From: an uncultured Oscillospiraceae bacterium
Lineage (GTDB): Bacteria > Bacillota > Clostridia > Oscillospirales > Oscillospiraceae
Assembly: GCA_934668605.1 (NCBI GenBank)
Contig: CAKUNY010000002.1
Location: 1 to 41,405, forward strand
Direction: 5' to 3'
DNA: 41,405 bases
Numbering within the stretch: the first letter of the stretch is position 1; each line of letters starts with the position of its first letter. The position numbers and the translations under genes are program-made. Below, piece by piece: positions 1-7,376 of this stretch. The notes below the pieces were generated by a model. It made no database searches. It saw only the letters and a list, made by a program, of their open reading frames with translations, and was not told where the DNA came from.

Positions 1-9
1 AACAGACAT
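1..9 (-). CDS. Start of an unidentified gene leaving the left edge
   Basis: Only three codons (Met-Ser-Val) lie in the window, reading leftwards from the ATG at 9-7. The start is supported by a strong AAGGAGG ribosome binding site about 8 bases upstream and by a promoter at 94-122. The product cannot be identified from three residues. Confidence 0.55.
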
Positions 10-93
10 GAATAATTTCCTCCTTATTTTATCGCCGGAGCGCCAAGCGGCAAACCGGACACGAAACTACACATTCATTCATCATTCTCTCAA

Positions 94-122
94 ATTATAG
101 TCCATTTGAAAGCAGGTGTCCA
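94..122 (-). promoter_or_regulatory. Promoter for the gene leaving the left edge
   Basis: Read on the minus strand, TGGACA (122-117) and TATAAT (99-94) are separated by exactly 17 bases. Transcription would start near position 87 and give a leader of about 80 bases. The stretch 123-234 between this promoter and the next stop codon shows no other feature I can support. Confidence 0.7.
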
Positions 123-234
123 GTATTATATTTGCCAAAAAGAGCCGCCCTATGCGCCGGATTATTTACATTTTTCATAGTTTCGAACATTTTACCGGCC
201 GCAATTCCAAATTCTCAGCCGTCGCCTTCCAGTG

Positions 235-1833
235 TCAGAATTTCACCCTTTCCAACACCTTCCCACAATTGCCGCCCGTGCGTTTTCCATCCAGAATTGC
301 AGGCTCTCCCGCAACAAAAACGTGCTCCATCCCCTGCGCGGGCTGTCTGGGATCCTGGTACGTTCCGGCCTCGTGAAGTCCATCCAGCGTGAACACATTG
401 ATGTCCGCGTCCATGCCCGGTGCAGCAATGCCCTTGCCGGAGAGACGCAGCCGCCTTGCAGGCAGCCCCGTCACCTTCTGCACCGCTTTGTATGCCGGCA
501 GAACGCCTGCGCGTACGTACCGCTCAAACAGCCGCACGAACGTGCCGTATACCCGCGGATGCATCAGCCCCTCGGTGGGATAGGTCGCGTCGGAAATCAC
601 GCAGGTCGTCTCATCCTGCAAAATGGCCGCGATGTCCTCCTCGGCAGTAATAAAATCGATCATGCTCACCGTGCAGCGCTCGCAGGATAAGAGATCAAAC
701 GCGCAGTCAAACGGGTCTTTCCCCTGCATCGCCGCAATTTCCGCGATTGACTTGCCTTCGCAGATTTTATTTTCCGGCCGTGTAACGCTCGAGGCGACGA
801 TATTCTCCCAACCGGCGAGCAGCGAGATATTTTCAAAATCGCTTCCCGTCTGCATCCGCACCCGAATCTGCGCGCGGAACTCCGGGTTTTTGAGATTTTC
901 ACTCAAAGCCTCGAGTCCCCCCTCCTGGCACTCCGGCGGGAGAATGTGGATCAGCTGCGTCGAGCCCGCCGTATACGGGTACGCGTCGCAGAAAACCTCC
1001 ACGCCCTCTTCCCGCACTTTTTCCATCCGGCGGAGCATATTGGGGGTCGATCTGTGCCAGTTTTCCTTTCCGATGGACTTTAAGTGGCTGATCTCGACCG
1101 GCGTGTGAAGCGCCGCTCCGACCGCGATCATCTCCTCGAGCGCCTGCTCCACGCCGCTTCCCTCCTGCCGCATATGGACGGTGATCGGAACGCCGGAATT
1201 TTGCAGCGGCGCGAGCGCCCGTATCAGTTCCTGCGTCGTATAAAAGCACTCCGGCGCGTATCCGAGCCCCAGAGACACCCCGAGCGCGCCATCCGATAAC
1301 GCCTGCTCGATGGCCTTATGGATCTTCCGGTAGTGCTCGTCCTCCAATCGCTGCACGCCGAAGCCCGCCGCCTGCGCGCGCATCGTTCCGCCGCCTGCGA
1401 GCATGCCGATGTTGACCGGGAGCTTCCGCTTTTTCACCGCGTGCAAATAATCGCCCATCGTCTCGGTGTGCATCTCAGCCTCCGGTCTTCCCGTGACCGG
1501 TGTGAGATAGTCGAAAATCTCCGCTTGGTGCGCGCCGCCGCTCGGCGCGATCGAGAGCCCGCAGTTGCCGTTTACGATCGTCGTCAGCCCCTGAAAAAGC
1601 TCCGCGTCTCCGAAGCCCTCCCGGAAGAGCGCCGCGTCCGCGTGCCGGTGAATGTCGATAAAACCCGGCGTCACAAGCTTTCCCGTCACATCGAGCGATT
1701 TTTTCGCCTGCGCGCCGGATAAATTCCCGACCGCTGCAATTTTTCCGCCCTGAATGCCGACGTCCGCCCGGAATCCTTCCTTCCCGCTTCCGTCGATCAC
1801 CGTTCCGCCAAGAAGTACCCAATCAAAAACCAT
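235..1833 (-). CDS. N-acyl-D-amino-acid deacylase-family amidohydrolase
   Basis: A 532-residue metal-dependent amidohydrolase of the D-aminoacylase family, whose members hydrolyse N-acyl-D-amino acids. Metal-ligand candidates line up with that family: H62 and H64 (motif DIHRHAD), C91 (GNCGLS), H220 (VHMRQEG), H250 (EISHLK) and D415 (ISDATYPTEG). No signal peptide is visible, so it is probably cytoplasmic. The ATG at 1833 is preceded by GAGGCGG; the frame stays open upstream into a non-coding repeat, but that part does not look like protein. It is the last gene in the orientation of the sugar operon, yet a 326-base gap with hairpins and its own promoter make independent transcription likely. 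The exact substrate (D-amino acid or a related amide) is not determined. Confidence 0.9.
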   Translation of the reverse strand: MVFDWVLLGGTVIDGSGKEGFRADVGIQGGKIAAVGNLSGAQAKKSLDVTGKLVTPGFIDIHRHADAALFREGFGDAELFQGLTTIVNGNCGLSIAPSGGAHQAEIFDYLTPVTGRPEAEMHTETMGDYLHAVKKRKLPVNIGMLAGGGTMRAQAAGFGVQRLEDEHYRKIHKAIEQALSDGALGVSLGLGYAPECFYTTQELIRALAPLQNSGVPITVHMRQEGSGVEQALEEMIAVGAALHTPVEISHLKSIGKENWHRSTPNMLRRMEKVREEGVEVFCDAYPYTAGSTQLIHILPPECQEGGLEALSENLKNPEFRAQIRVRMQTGSDFENISLLAGWENIVASSVTRPENKICEGKSIAEIAAMQGKDPFDCAFDLLSCERCTVSMIDFITAEEDIAAILQDETTCVISDATYPTEGLMHPRVYGTFVRLFERYVRAGVLPAYKAVQKVTGLPARRLRLSGKGIAAPGMDADINVFTLDGLHEAGTYQDPRQPAQGMEHVFVAGEPAILDGKRTGGNCGKVLERVKF

Positions 1834-1862
1834 TGCTTCCGCCTCTTTCGTCGTTTTTCTCC

Positions 1863-1891
1863 ATTGTAGCGCGCCCGGCAGATAAATGCAA
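1863..1891 (-). promoter_or_regulatory. Promoter of the amidohydrolase gene
   Basis: Minus-strand TTGCAT (1891-1886) and TACAAT (1868-1863) are spaced by 17 bases. This places a start near 1856, about 23 bases before the ATG at 1833. The -35 box touches the hairpin at 1891-1919. Confidence 0.6.
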
Positions 1892-1919
1892 TGCGCCCGC
1901 CAAAGCCCGGCAGGCGCAT
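1891..1919. repeat. Outer hairpin 1, copy of the hairpin at 2124-2151
   Basis: Perfect 7-base arms ATGCGCC (1891-1897) and GGCGCAT (1913-1919) close a hairpin. It is nearly the same sequence, in direct orientation, as the hairpin at 2124-2151, and the two copies bracket the element at 1924-2119. Neither is followed by a clean T-run, so a terminator role is uncertain. Confidence 0.7.
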
Positions 1920-1923
1920 CGGG

Positions 1924-2119
1924 ACTGTCAAAAAAGCTGACGCTTTCTTGACAGAAGGGGTTGCGCCTCGACTGCGCGCATAATTTTTGCCCCGATGGGG
2001 CAAAAATTCCACACTTGCGAGGCGATAGGTATGTTTCCGGTCGGCAAAGCCGCCGGATAACATGGATTTCCATTTTATTTCGCCCTGCGGGGCGAAACTC
2101 TACGAGGTTTTTTGACACA
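1924..2119. repeat. Multi-hairpin element with terminal inverted repeats
   Basis: This roughly 195-base non-coding stretch begins with TGTCAAAAAA (1926-1935) and ends with its exact inverse TTTTTTGACA (2108-2117). Inside are an inverted pair GCCTCG (1965-1970) / CGAGGC (2018-2023) enclosing a perfect 12-base stem with a 3-base loop (1982-2008), a hairpin around 2038-2055, and an 8-base stem TTTCGCCC/GGGCGAAA (2078-2097). No transposase is encoded. It looks like a small non-autonomous, MITE-type element; that classification is inference. Confidence 0.65.
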
Positions 2120-2123
2120 CTGA

Positions 2124-2151
2124 ATGCGCCCGCCGAAACCGGCGGACGCAT
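2124..2151 (-). terminator. Hairpin 8 bases after the mtnA stop codon
   Basis: Arms ATGCG plus CCGCCG (2124-2135) and CGGCGG plus CGCAT (2140-2151) pair with one mismatch around a short AAAC loop. On the minus strand it directly follows mtnA and probably ends or stabilises that transcript. The downstream sequence is not a clean U-run; the T-run may have been lost when the element at 1924-2119 inserted (inference). Confidence 0.5.
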
Positions 2152-2159
2152 CTTACCCT

Positions 2160-3236
2160 TTATTCTATGCCGAGCGCGCGGAAGGACGCCTCAAACGGCG
2201 CGCGGGCAATTCCCTTTTCCGTAATGAAGCCGGTGACAAGCGAATGGTCTGTCACATCGAACGCCGGATTGAGGACGTTCACACCCTCCGGCGCCATCCG
2301 TTTTTCGTACCACATCTCGGTCACCTCTTCCGGCTTTCTCTGCTCAATGACGATCTCGTCGCCGGCTGCGATGTTCATATCGATCGTCGACGACGGCGCG
2401 CAGACGTAGAACGGAATGCCGTAGTGCTTTGCCAGAATCGCGACGGCGCTCGTTCCGATCTTATTGGCAAAATCGCCGTTTGCCGCCACATGGTCGCAGC
2501 CGACAAAGATGATCTTGATCCCCTGCGTTTTCATGCAGTAGGAGGCCATATTGTCGCATTGCACATAGGTGTCAACGCCCGCCGCCTGCATCTCAAACGC
2601 GCTCAGGCGCGCACCCTGCAATAGCGGCCGCGTCTCATCGCAGTACACATGCAGATCCTTTTTTCCGTCCCATCCGTGCTCCAGCGCGATGTAAACCGGC
2701 GCCAGAGCCGTACCATACTTGGCAGTCGCCAGCGTTCCGGCGTTGCAGTGGGTCAAAATGGCATCGCCCTTGTGAAGAAGCTCAAAGCCATATTGTCCGA
2801 TGCTCCTGCTGATCGCGATATCCTCCTCGCGGATGGCGTTCGCCTCCCGCAAAAGCCGCTGCTTCATCTGCGCGACAGTCAGCTTCTCGCGATTTTTCAG
2901 AAGCACGTTCTCCATCCGCCGCAGCGCCCAGGACAGATTCACCGCCGTCGGGCGCGCCGAGTCGAGATACGCCTTCATTTTTTGCATCTGCCCGACAAAG
3001 ACGTCCATATCGTCCGTCTCAAGCGGCTCGACTGCCAGATACAGCCCATACGCACCCGCTACGCCGATGGCCGGCGCGCCGCGCACGCGCAGCATATAGA
3101 TGGCCTCCCAGATCTCCTCCGGGGTAGAAAGCTCCAGATATTTTTCCTCATTTGGAAGCAGCGTCTGGTCGATGATGCGAAGCTTCTTCTTGTCCTCCAG
3201 CAAAACGACCGTGTCGATCGAAAGTGCGTTTTTCAT
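2160..3236 (-). CDS. mtnA: S-methyl-5-thioribose-1-phosphate isomerase (MtnA)
   Basis: A 358-residue member of the eIF2B-related MtnA family, which isomerises 5-methylthioribose 1-phosphate to the ribulose 1-phosphate. Visible family marks are RGAPAIG (about residues 52-58), the catalytic cysteine in THCNAG (C164), and the catalytic aspartate in GCDHVAANGD (D248), followed by NKIGT. Length is normal. The ATG at 3236 follows AAAGGAGT. It lies 23 bases behind mtnK, so the two steps are co-transcribed. MtnA homologues also accept 5-deoxyribose 1-phosphate, so the physiological substrate here may be 5-deoxyribose or another 5-modified ribose. No other methionine-salvage gene (mtnB, C, D, W, X) is in the window. 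Confidence 0.93.
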   Translation of the reverse strand: MKNALSIDTVVLLEDKKKLRIIDQTLLPNEEKYLELSTPEEIWEAIYMLRVRGAPAIGVAGAYGLYLAVEPLETDDMDVFVGQMQKMKAYLDSARPTAVNLSWALRRMENVLLKNREKLTVAQMKQRLLREANAIREEDIAISRSIGQYGFELLHKGDAILTHCNAGTLATAKYGTALAPVYIALEHGWDGKKDLHVYCDETRPLLQGARLSAFEMQAAGVDTYVQCDNMASYCMKTQGIKIIFVGCDHVAANGDFANKIGTSAVAILAKHYGIPFYVCAPSSTIDMNIAAGDEIVIEQRKPEEVTEMWYEKRMAPEGVNVLNPAFDVTDHSLVTGFITEKGIARAPFEASFRALGIE

Positions 3237-3259
3237 GGTTCTACTCCTTTCATCTTGTC

Positions 3260-4468
3260 CTATGCCTGCTTCTGTGCGTCATGCAGCGCACGCAGGAAAT
3301 CCGCGCCCGCCAGCATATTCTGCCGGTTCATGATGTAGCGCTTCGCCGTCAGAATGCAGATCCTCTCCGCCCTGGCTCTTGCGTCGGCGTCCGCGATCGT
3401 CGTCAGATCCTTGACATTTGCCATGCCGACCGTACGGCGGATCAGCTCCAGACCGGCCGCGCCCGCCGTATCCTCCAGAATCGTGCGCAGATAGTAGTCC
3501 TCAAACCCGCGCGATCTGCACATCGTATCGGTCACGTGCGCGTCATAATACGCGCGCAGCTTCTGCATCGTCAGGTTCACAACGTCCTCAATTGCCGACT
3601 CTACCCACTGGCAGAAGGCTGCATCTCCGGCCGCGTCCCCGTTGCACCAGGCAAAAATGAGGTTCGCAGCGACATTGCCAATGTCATAGCCCATCGGGCC
3701 ATAGAAGCAAAACTCCGGGTCAAAGACCTTTGTGGATGTGTCGTTGATGAAAATGGAGCCCGTATGCAGATCGCCATGCAGCAGAGACTGCGCGCGCGTC
3801 ATAAAGTCCATCTTGAGCTTGGCCACTTCCGCATGCAGCGCCTCGTCCTCGTAAAGCGCGTGGCGGACAAACTCGGCGTTCGGCGCAAAGACGTTATTTC
3901 TGTGCCGCTCGTCGTTATACGGCTCGGTGTAGACAAGCGCCTCCGTAATATCGCACAATTCGGGGTTGATGTACGTTCTTTGCAGCTCCTTTTTCTTCTG
4001 GTGATCCAGAACCACATCGGTCGTTCCCATGAGCGTATTGGCCATGAAGGTCGAAATCTGGTCGGCAAACTTCGGGAATGTCCTGTGTTCGAGCATGGCC
4101 GTGCGCATGATCATGTGATCGGACAGATCTTCCTCGCAGCAGACATTCATCGTCGTATCAAAGAAGTAGACCTGCGGCACATAGCCGGGCGCGAGCTGCC
4201 CTTCCAGGATCAAAATCTCCGACTCGATGCGGTTGCGCTCGGGAGAGAGCTTCATGTCAGAAGAGATGCGCGCTTCCACACCCGCCTGCTTGATGATCAC
4301 CGAGTGTCCCGCATCATCCCAGACTTTAAACACATAGTTGAGGTTTCCGTCGCCGATCTCCCGGCACTGCATCGTCTCCCGCTTCCAGGATACGTCCTGC
4401 TTCTTTTCCAGCACATACTCTATGACCTCTTCTGGTTTCATCAGAAAATACGTTTCAAATTTTGACAT
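3260..4468 (-). CDS. mtnK: 5-methylthioribose kinase (MtnK)
   Basis: A 402-residue kinase of the choline-kinase-like fold that phosphorylates the anomeric carbon of 5-methylthioribose. The nucleotide loop is around GDGNLNYVF (39-47), an ATP-binding lysine is in VIIK (K60), the catalytic loop is LLHGDLHTGS (D233) and the metal-binding motif is FDPEFCFYGPMGYDIG (D250). This fits MtnK closely in sequence and length. The ATG at 4468 was chosen over an upstream in-frame ATG because AAGGAG lies 8 bases before it. It precedes mtnA, and with the ribose-type importer upstream the substrate may be imported rather than made only from recycled methylthioadenosine. Confidence 0.93.
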   Translation of the reverse strand: MSKFETYFLMKPEEVIEYVLEKKQDVSWKRETMQCREIGDGNLNYVFKVWDDAGHSVIIKQAGVEARISSDMKLSPERNRIESEILILEGQLAPGYVPQVYFFDTTMNVCCEEDLSDHMIMRTAMLEHRTFPKFADQISTFMANTLMGTTDVVLDHQKKKELQRTYINPELCDITEALVYTEPYNDERHRNNVFAPNAEFVRHALYEDEALHAEVAKLKMDFMTRAQSLLHGDLHTGSIFINDTSTKVFDPEFCFYGPMGYDIGNVAANLIFAWCNGDAAGDAAFCQWVESAIEDVVNLTMQKLRAYYDAHVTDTMCRSRGFEDYYLRTILEDTAGAAGLELIRRTVGMANVKDLTTIADADARARAERICILTAKRYIMNRQNMLAGADFLRALHDAQKQA

Positions 4469-4509
4469 AAGCAATACTCCTTTTTCGTCTGATTCTCTAT
4501 TCCAAGCCC

Positions 4510-4971
4510 TCAGATATCTTCGGGCGGGCATTCAATTTTGATCACGCCGCGCTTTAAAAACGACGGCGCATGGACGCTGCAATTCGGTAGGTGCGCGTCG
4601 TGCGGGAACTGAATGGCAAACATGCCCGGCCGCAGCGTCACAAATTCGCCCGTTCCCTCAAAAAATTCAATATCATCCTCCGCGTCGTACGCACGCATGC
4701 GCGCGCCGAGATTTGCTCTGTGCGTATAGCCGAACGTCTCTTCTCCTTCCAGAATAAACTGGATATCGATGTGCCGCCGGTGCGCCTCCCAGAGGGACAA
4801 ATCCGGCATTTGCGTCTGCATTTCCTGAATCAGATACCGCACGCCGTCCGTTTCATGCCAGCCGGGGGCTTTGTCCATTCGTTCCGGCTGCCGCAAAAAT
4901 CGCAGCGCCTTTTCAATGTCGCTCCCCAGCCCATAGTAATCCGGCGCCGCGCGCAGCCAATCGACGATCAT
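4510..4971 (-). CDS. YhcH/YjgK/YiaL family (DUF386) cupin-like protein
   Basis: A 153-residue single-domain protein of the YhcH/YjgK/YiaL family. Members have a beta-sandwich fold with a bound metal, and at least one (NanQ) speeds up interconversion of sugar anomers. Candidate metal ligands are the histidine and glutamate in HRRHIDIQFILEGEE and the histidines in FPHDAHLPN. The family usually sits beside sugar uptake and kinase genes, as here, just upstream of mtnK, a kinase that acts on the anomeric position. An anomerase supplying the right ring form to MtnK is an attractive inference. ATG at 4971 with AGGAGG upstream. Confidence 0.85.
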   Translation of the reverse strand: MIVDWLRAAPDYYGLGSDIEKALRFLRQPERMDKAPGWHETDGVRYLIQEMQTQMPDLSLWEAHRRHIDIQFILEGEETFGYTHRANLGARMRAYDAEDDIEFFEGTGEFVTLRPGMFAIQFPHDAHLPNCSVHAPSFLKRGVIKIECPPEDI

Positions 4972-5076
4972 GTGCTCCTCCTATCACGCAGAACAACGCA
5001 TGTTTTGATGCGTGTTTTCACAATTTTTGCCTATTGATACAGGTTCTCCCATTTTCTTCCTTCGTTGGTTTTAAAA

Positions 5077-5112
5077 TGCGCCATACCTTGCCATGCAGCA
5101 GGGTATGGCGCA
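5077..5112 (-). terminator. Strong hairpin between binding protein and catabolic genes
   Basis: A perfect 11-base stem (5077-5087 pairs with 5102-5112) around a 14-base loop. On the minus strand it is followed by TTTTAAAA, so it can act as an intrinsic terminator or attenuator. It sits after the binding-protein gene, and I find no convincing promoter between it and the yhcH-family gene. Partial read-through or 3'-end protection of the importer mRNA is likely. Confidence 0.7.
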
Positions 5113-5174
5113 CAGGTTCCTTCCGAGCCGGCGCTTACGCGCCGGCAGGGTCAGCAGTTTCTAAGATTTCAATC

Positions 5175-6248
5175 TTATTTGTAGAGAGCCGCGATCTCCT
5201 CGTCGGTGTAGCCGTGGACTTCCTTGAGAATATCGTTGACGTTGTCGAGGGTGACCAGCTTGGAGTCAGCACGGTAGGACTCAACGGTCTCGCCCTGGAG
5301 CATCTTGGCCATTGCGTCAGCAGCGCCGTGGGAGTAGCCAACGGTATCCTGCGCAACGGAAGCGGCCAGCTGGCCGTCGATCAGAGCCTGGCAGCCAAGC
5401 TCGTTGGCGTCGACGGAGTAGACCTTGATGTCGTCACGGCCGGCAGCCTGGATCGCCTGGATCGCGCCCAGAGCCATGTCGTCGTTCGCAGCGAAGACAA
5501 CCTCGATTTCGGGGTTGGAGATCAGCCAAGCTTCCATGATGGGAAGAGCCTCGGAAGTGGACCAGTTCGCAGTCTGATCGTCAACGATGTTGGCGCCGAC
5601 AGCTTCGATGCCCTGCACGAAGCCTTCGTGACGGCCGTCAGCATGGAACGTGGAGTCGATGCCGCGGAGGATGACGCAGTTGGTGCCTTCCTTGAGAACG
5701 CCCTGCTCAGTGGCGTAGTCGGTCAGCAGAGTGCCCTGCTGGACGGGGTTGGCGTCGATGTAGACGGATTCGCCGTCGTCGTTGACGGAACCGACAGTGA
5801 CAAGAACCTTAACGCCGGCTTCCACAGCAGCCTTGACATAGGGAACGGGGGAGTCGGGGTCGTTCTGCTGGAAGATGATGCCGTCGTAGCCCTGGGTGAC
5901 GCAGGTCTCGATCAGGGTGTTGATGGTGTCGTTGTTCAGCTCGCCATCGAAGAAGTCAACGGTGTACAGATCGCCGTAGGTTTCCTTCTGATAGGTGTCG
6001 AACATCTGGGAAACGAGGTAGGTGTAGGTGTCGGAGTAGGACTTCACGATGAATGCAACGCGATAGGGCTCCTTGGTCTCCTCGGCGGGAGCTTCTTCTT
6101 CCGCAGCGGGAGTTTCTTCAGCAGCGGGAGTCTCAGTGGTCGTAGTCTCCGCAGCGGGAGCCTGGGTCTCGGTGGTCTTCTGCGCGCAGCCTGCGAAAAC
6201 GCAAACTACCATGACAGCTGCCAGCAGAATGGCTAACAATTTTTTCAT
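5175..6248 (-). CDS. Ribose-type ABC importer, sugar-binding lipoprotein
   Basis: A 357-residue periplasmic-binding-protein type 1 (RbsB-like) lipoprotein that captures sugar outside the membrane. The N-terminus has a hydrophobic signal ending in lipobox FAGC, then an Ala/Glu/Thr-rich linker of about 45 residues, then the binding domain starting near EPYRVAFIVKS. Motifs such as GYDGIIFQQNDP and FAANDDMALGAI are typical of this fold. The ATG at 6248 was chosen because GGAGG lies just upstream. It is third of the importer genes, after the ATPase and permease. Its ligand is probably a pentose-like sugar, judged from the kinase and isomerase genes that follow, not from the sequence itself. Confidence 0.93.
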   Translation of the reverse strand: MKKLLAILLAAVMVVCVFAGCAQKTTETQAPAAETTTTETPAAEETPAAEEEAPAEETKEPYRVAFIVKSYSDTYTYLVSQMFDTYQKETYGDLYTVDFFDGELNNDTINTLIETCVTQGYDGIIFQQNDPDSPVPYVKAAVEAGVKVLVTVGSVNDDGESVYIDANPVQQGTLLTDYATEQGVLKEGTNCVILRGIDSTFHADGRHEGFVQGIEAVGANIVDDQTANWSTSEALPIMEAWLISNPEIEVVFAANDDMALGAIQAIQAAGRDDIKVYSVDANELGCQALIDGQLAASVAQDTVGYSHGAADAMAKMLQGETVESYRADSKLVTLDNVNDILKEVHGYTDEEIAALYK

Positions 6249-6334
6249 TTTGTTTCCTCCATAAAATGAATGTATTTGCAAACACGCCGTATGGCGTAAA
6301 TGCCGGAATTGGATGCGGGCTTTCCGCCCTGCCC

Positions 6335-6355
6335 GGCGGCAGGAAGCCTGCCGCC
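6335..6355 (-). other. Intercistronic hairpin between permease and binding protein
   Basis: A perfect 9-base stem GGCGGCAGG/CCTGCCGCC with a 3-base loop follows the permease stop codon. No T-run follows on the minus strand, so it more likely stabilises or processes mRNA than terminates it. Confidence 0.5.
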
Positions 6356-6374
6356 AGACGAATGGTTTTTGATC

Positions 6375-7376
6375 TCAGCGCTTCTTGCCGCTCTTGGTGA
6401 TCGTATCGATGACGACCGCCGCGACAATGACGAGGCCGGTGATGATCTGCTGATAGTACGACTGCACGTGCATCAGGTTCAGGATGTTCTTGATCATGCC
6501 GACGATCAGGCAGCCGATGACGGTGCCGAAGATGTTGCCCTGGCCGCCTGACAGAGACGCGCCGCCGATGATCGCGCCGGTGATGGCGTCGAATTCCATG
6601 CCGACCGCCTCAGCCGGCTGCGCGGAGTTCAGACGAGCCATAAAGACCGTGCCCGCGACTGCGACGCAGACAGAGTGGAACAGGAAGACCTTGGTGATGA
6701 CCCAGTCGGTGTTGATACCGGCAGCCTTCGCAGACTCCATGTTGCCGCCGACGGCGTAGATGTATTTGCCCTGCCGGGTCTTCGTCAGAAGCACCCACGT
6801 CAGAAGCACGAAGATGGCCATAATGAGGATCGGGTACGAGAAGCCGCCGATGATCTTGCCCTGGCCGAGCACAACGATGTTGCCGATCTGCTTGATGATC
6901 TTGGCCTGCGTGTAAAGAAGCGCCATGCCGCGCGCGGCGGTGTTGATGCCGAGGGTGACGATGAAGGCCGGGGCGCCGAGCTTGGTGATGATCTGCGCGC
7001 CGAGCGTATAGATCACAACGCAGACCAGAATGCCGAGCAGGATCGCGCAGATCGCGGCGGGGAAATCGCCGAAGCCGCTCTTTTCGGTCAGGTTCTTGAA
7101 CGTGCCGATGGACACGCAGCCGGAGAACGCGACCATAGAGCCTGCGGCAAGGTCGGTGTTGCCGGTGATCAGGATCGGGGTGATGCCGCAGCCGACAATG
7201 ACGATACATGCCGTCTGGGTCAGAATGTTCAGCAGGTTGACAGGCCGGATGAAGATCGGGTTGAGTGCCGTGAAGAGCACAACCAGAACGGCCATGATGA
7301 TCAGAATACCGACTTTGTTATACAGTTCCTTAACGCTGAGCTTTTTCTTCGCGCCGTTCATTGGTGCCTTAGCCAT
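6375..7376 (-). CDS. Ribose-type ABC importer, membrane permease
   Basis: A 333-residue hydrophobic protein of the RbsC/BPD_transp_2 family, with about eight to ten membrane segments. It forms the membrane channel with the ATPase encoded just upstream. Family marks are the segment ITGNTDLAAGSMVAFSG, which matches RbsC-type LSVGS motifs, and GAIIGGASLSGGQGNIFG near the C-terminus. The ATG at 7376 has a strong GGAGG upstream and overlaps the end of the ATPase gene by 8 bases, indicating translational coupling. Usual length for the family. Confidence 0.94.
   Translation of the reverse strand: MAKAPMNGAKKKLSVKELYNKVGILIIMAVLVVLFTALNPIFIRPVNLLNILTQTACIVIVGCGITPILITGNTDLAAGSMVAFSGCVSIGTFKNLTEKSGFGDFPAAICAILLGILVCVVIYTLGAQIITKLGAPAFIVTLGINTAARGMALLYTQAKIIKQIGNIVVLGQGKIIGGFSYPILIMAIFVLLTWVLLTKTRQGKYIYAVGGNMESAKAAGINTDWVITKVFLFHSVCVAVAGTVFMARLNSAQPAEAVGMEFDAITGAIIGGASLSGGQGNIFGTVIGCLIVGMIKNILNLMHVQSYYQQIITGLVIVAAVVIDTITKSGKKR

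Noticed and set aside
1834..2151. Upstream in-frame extension of the amidohydrolase
   Set aside because: The reading frame is open, but it runs through the hairpin element. The true start at 1833 has a ribosome site and begins directly with the family's N-terminal strand.
6070..6200. Possible tandem DNA repeat in the binding-protein gene (similar at 24490-24640)
   Set aside because: These encode the Ala/Glu/Thr-rich linkers common after lipobox cysteines; low-complexity protein, not a mobile repeat.
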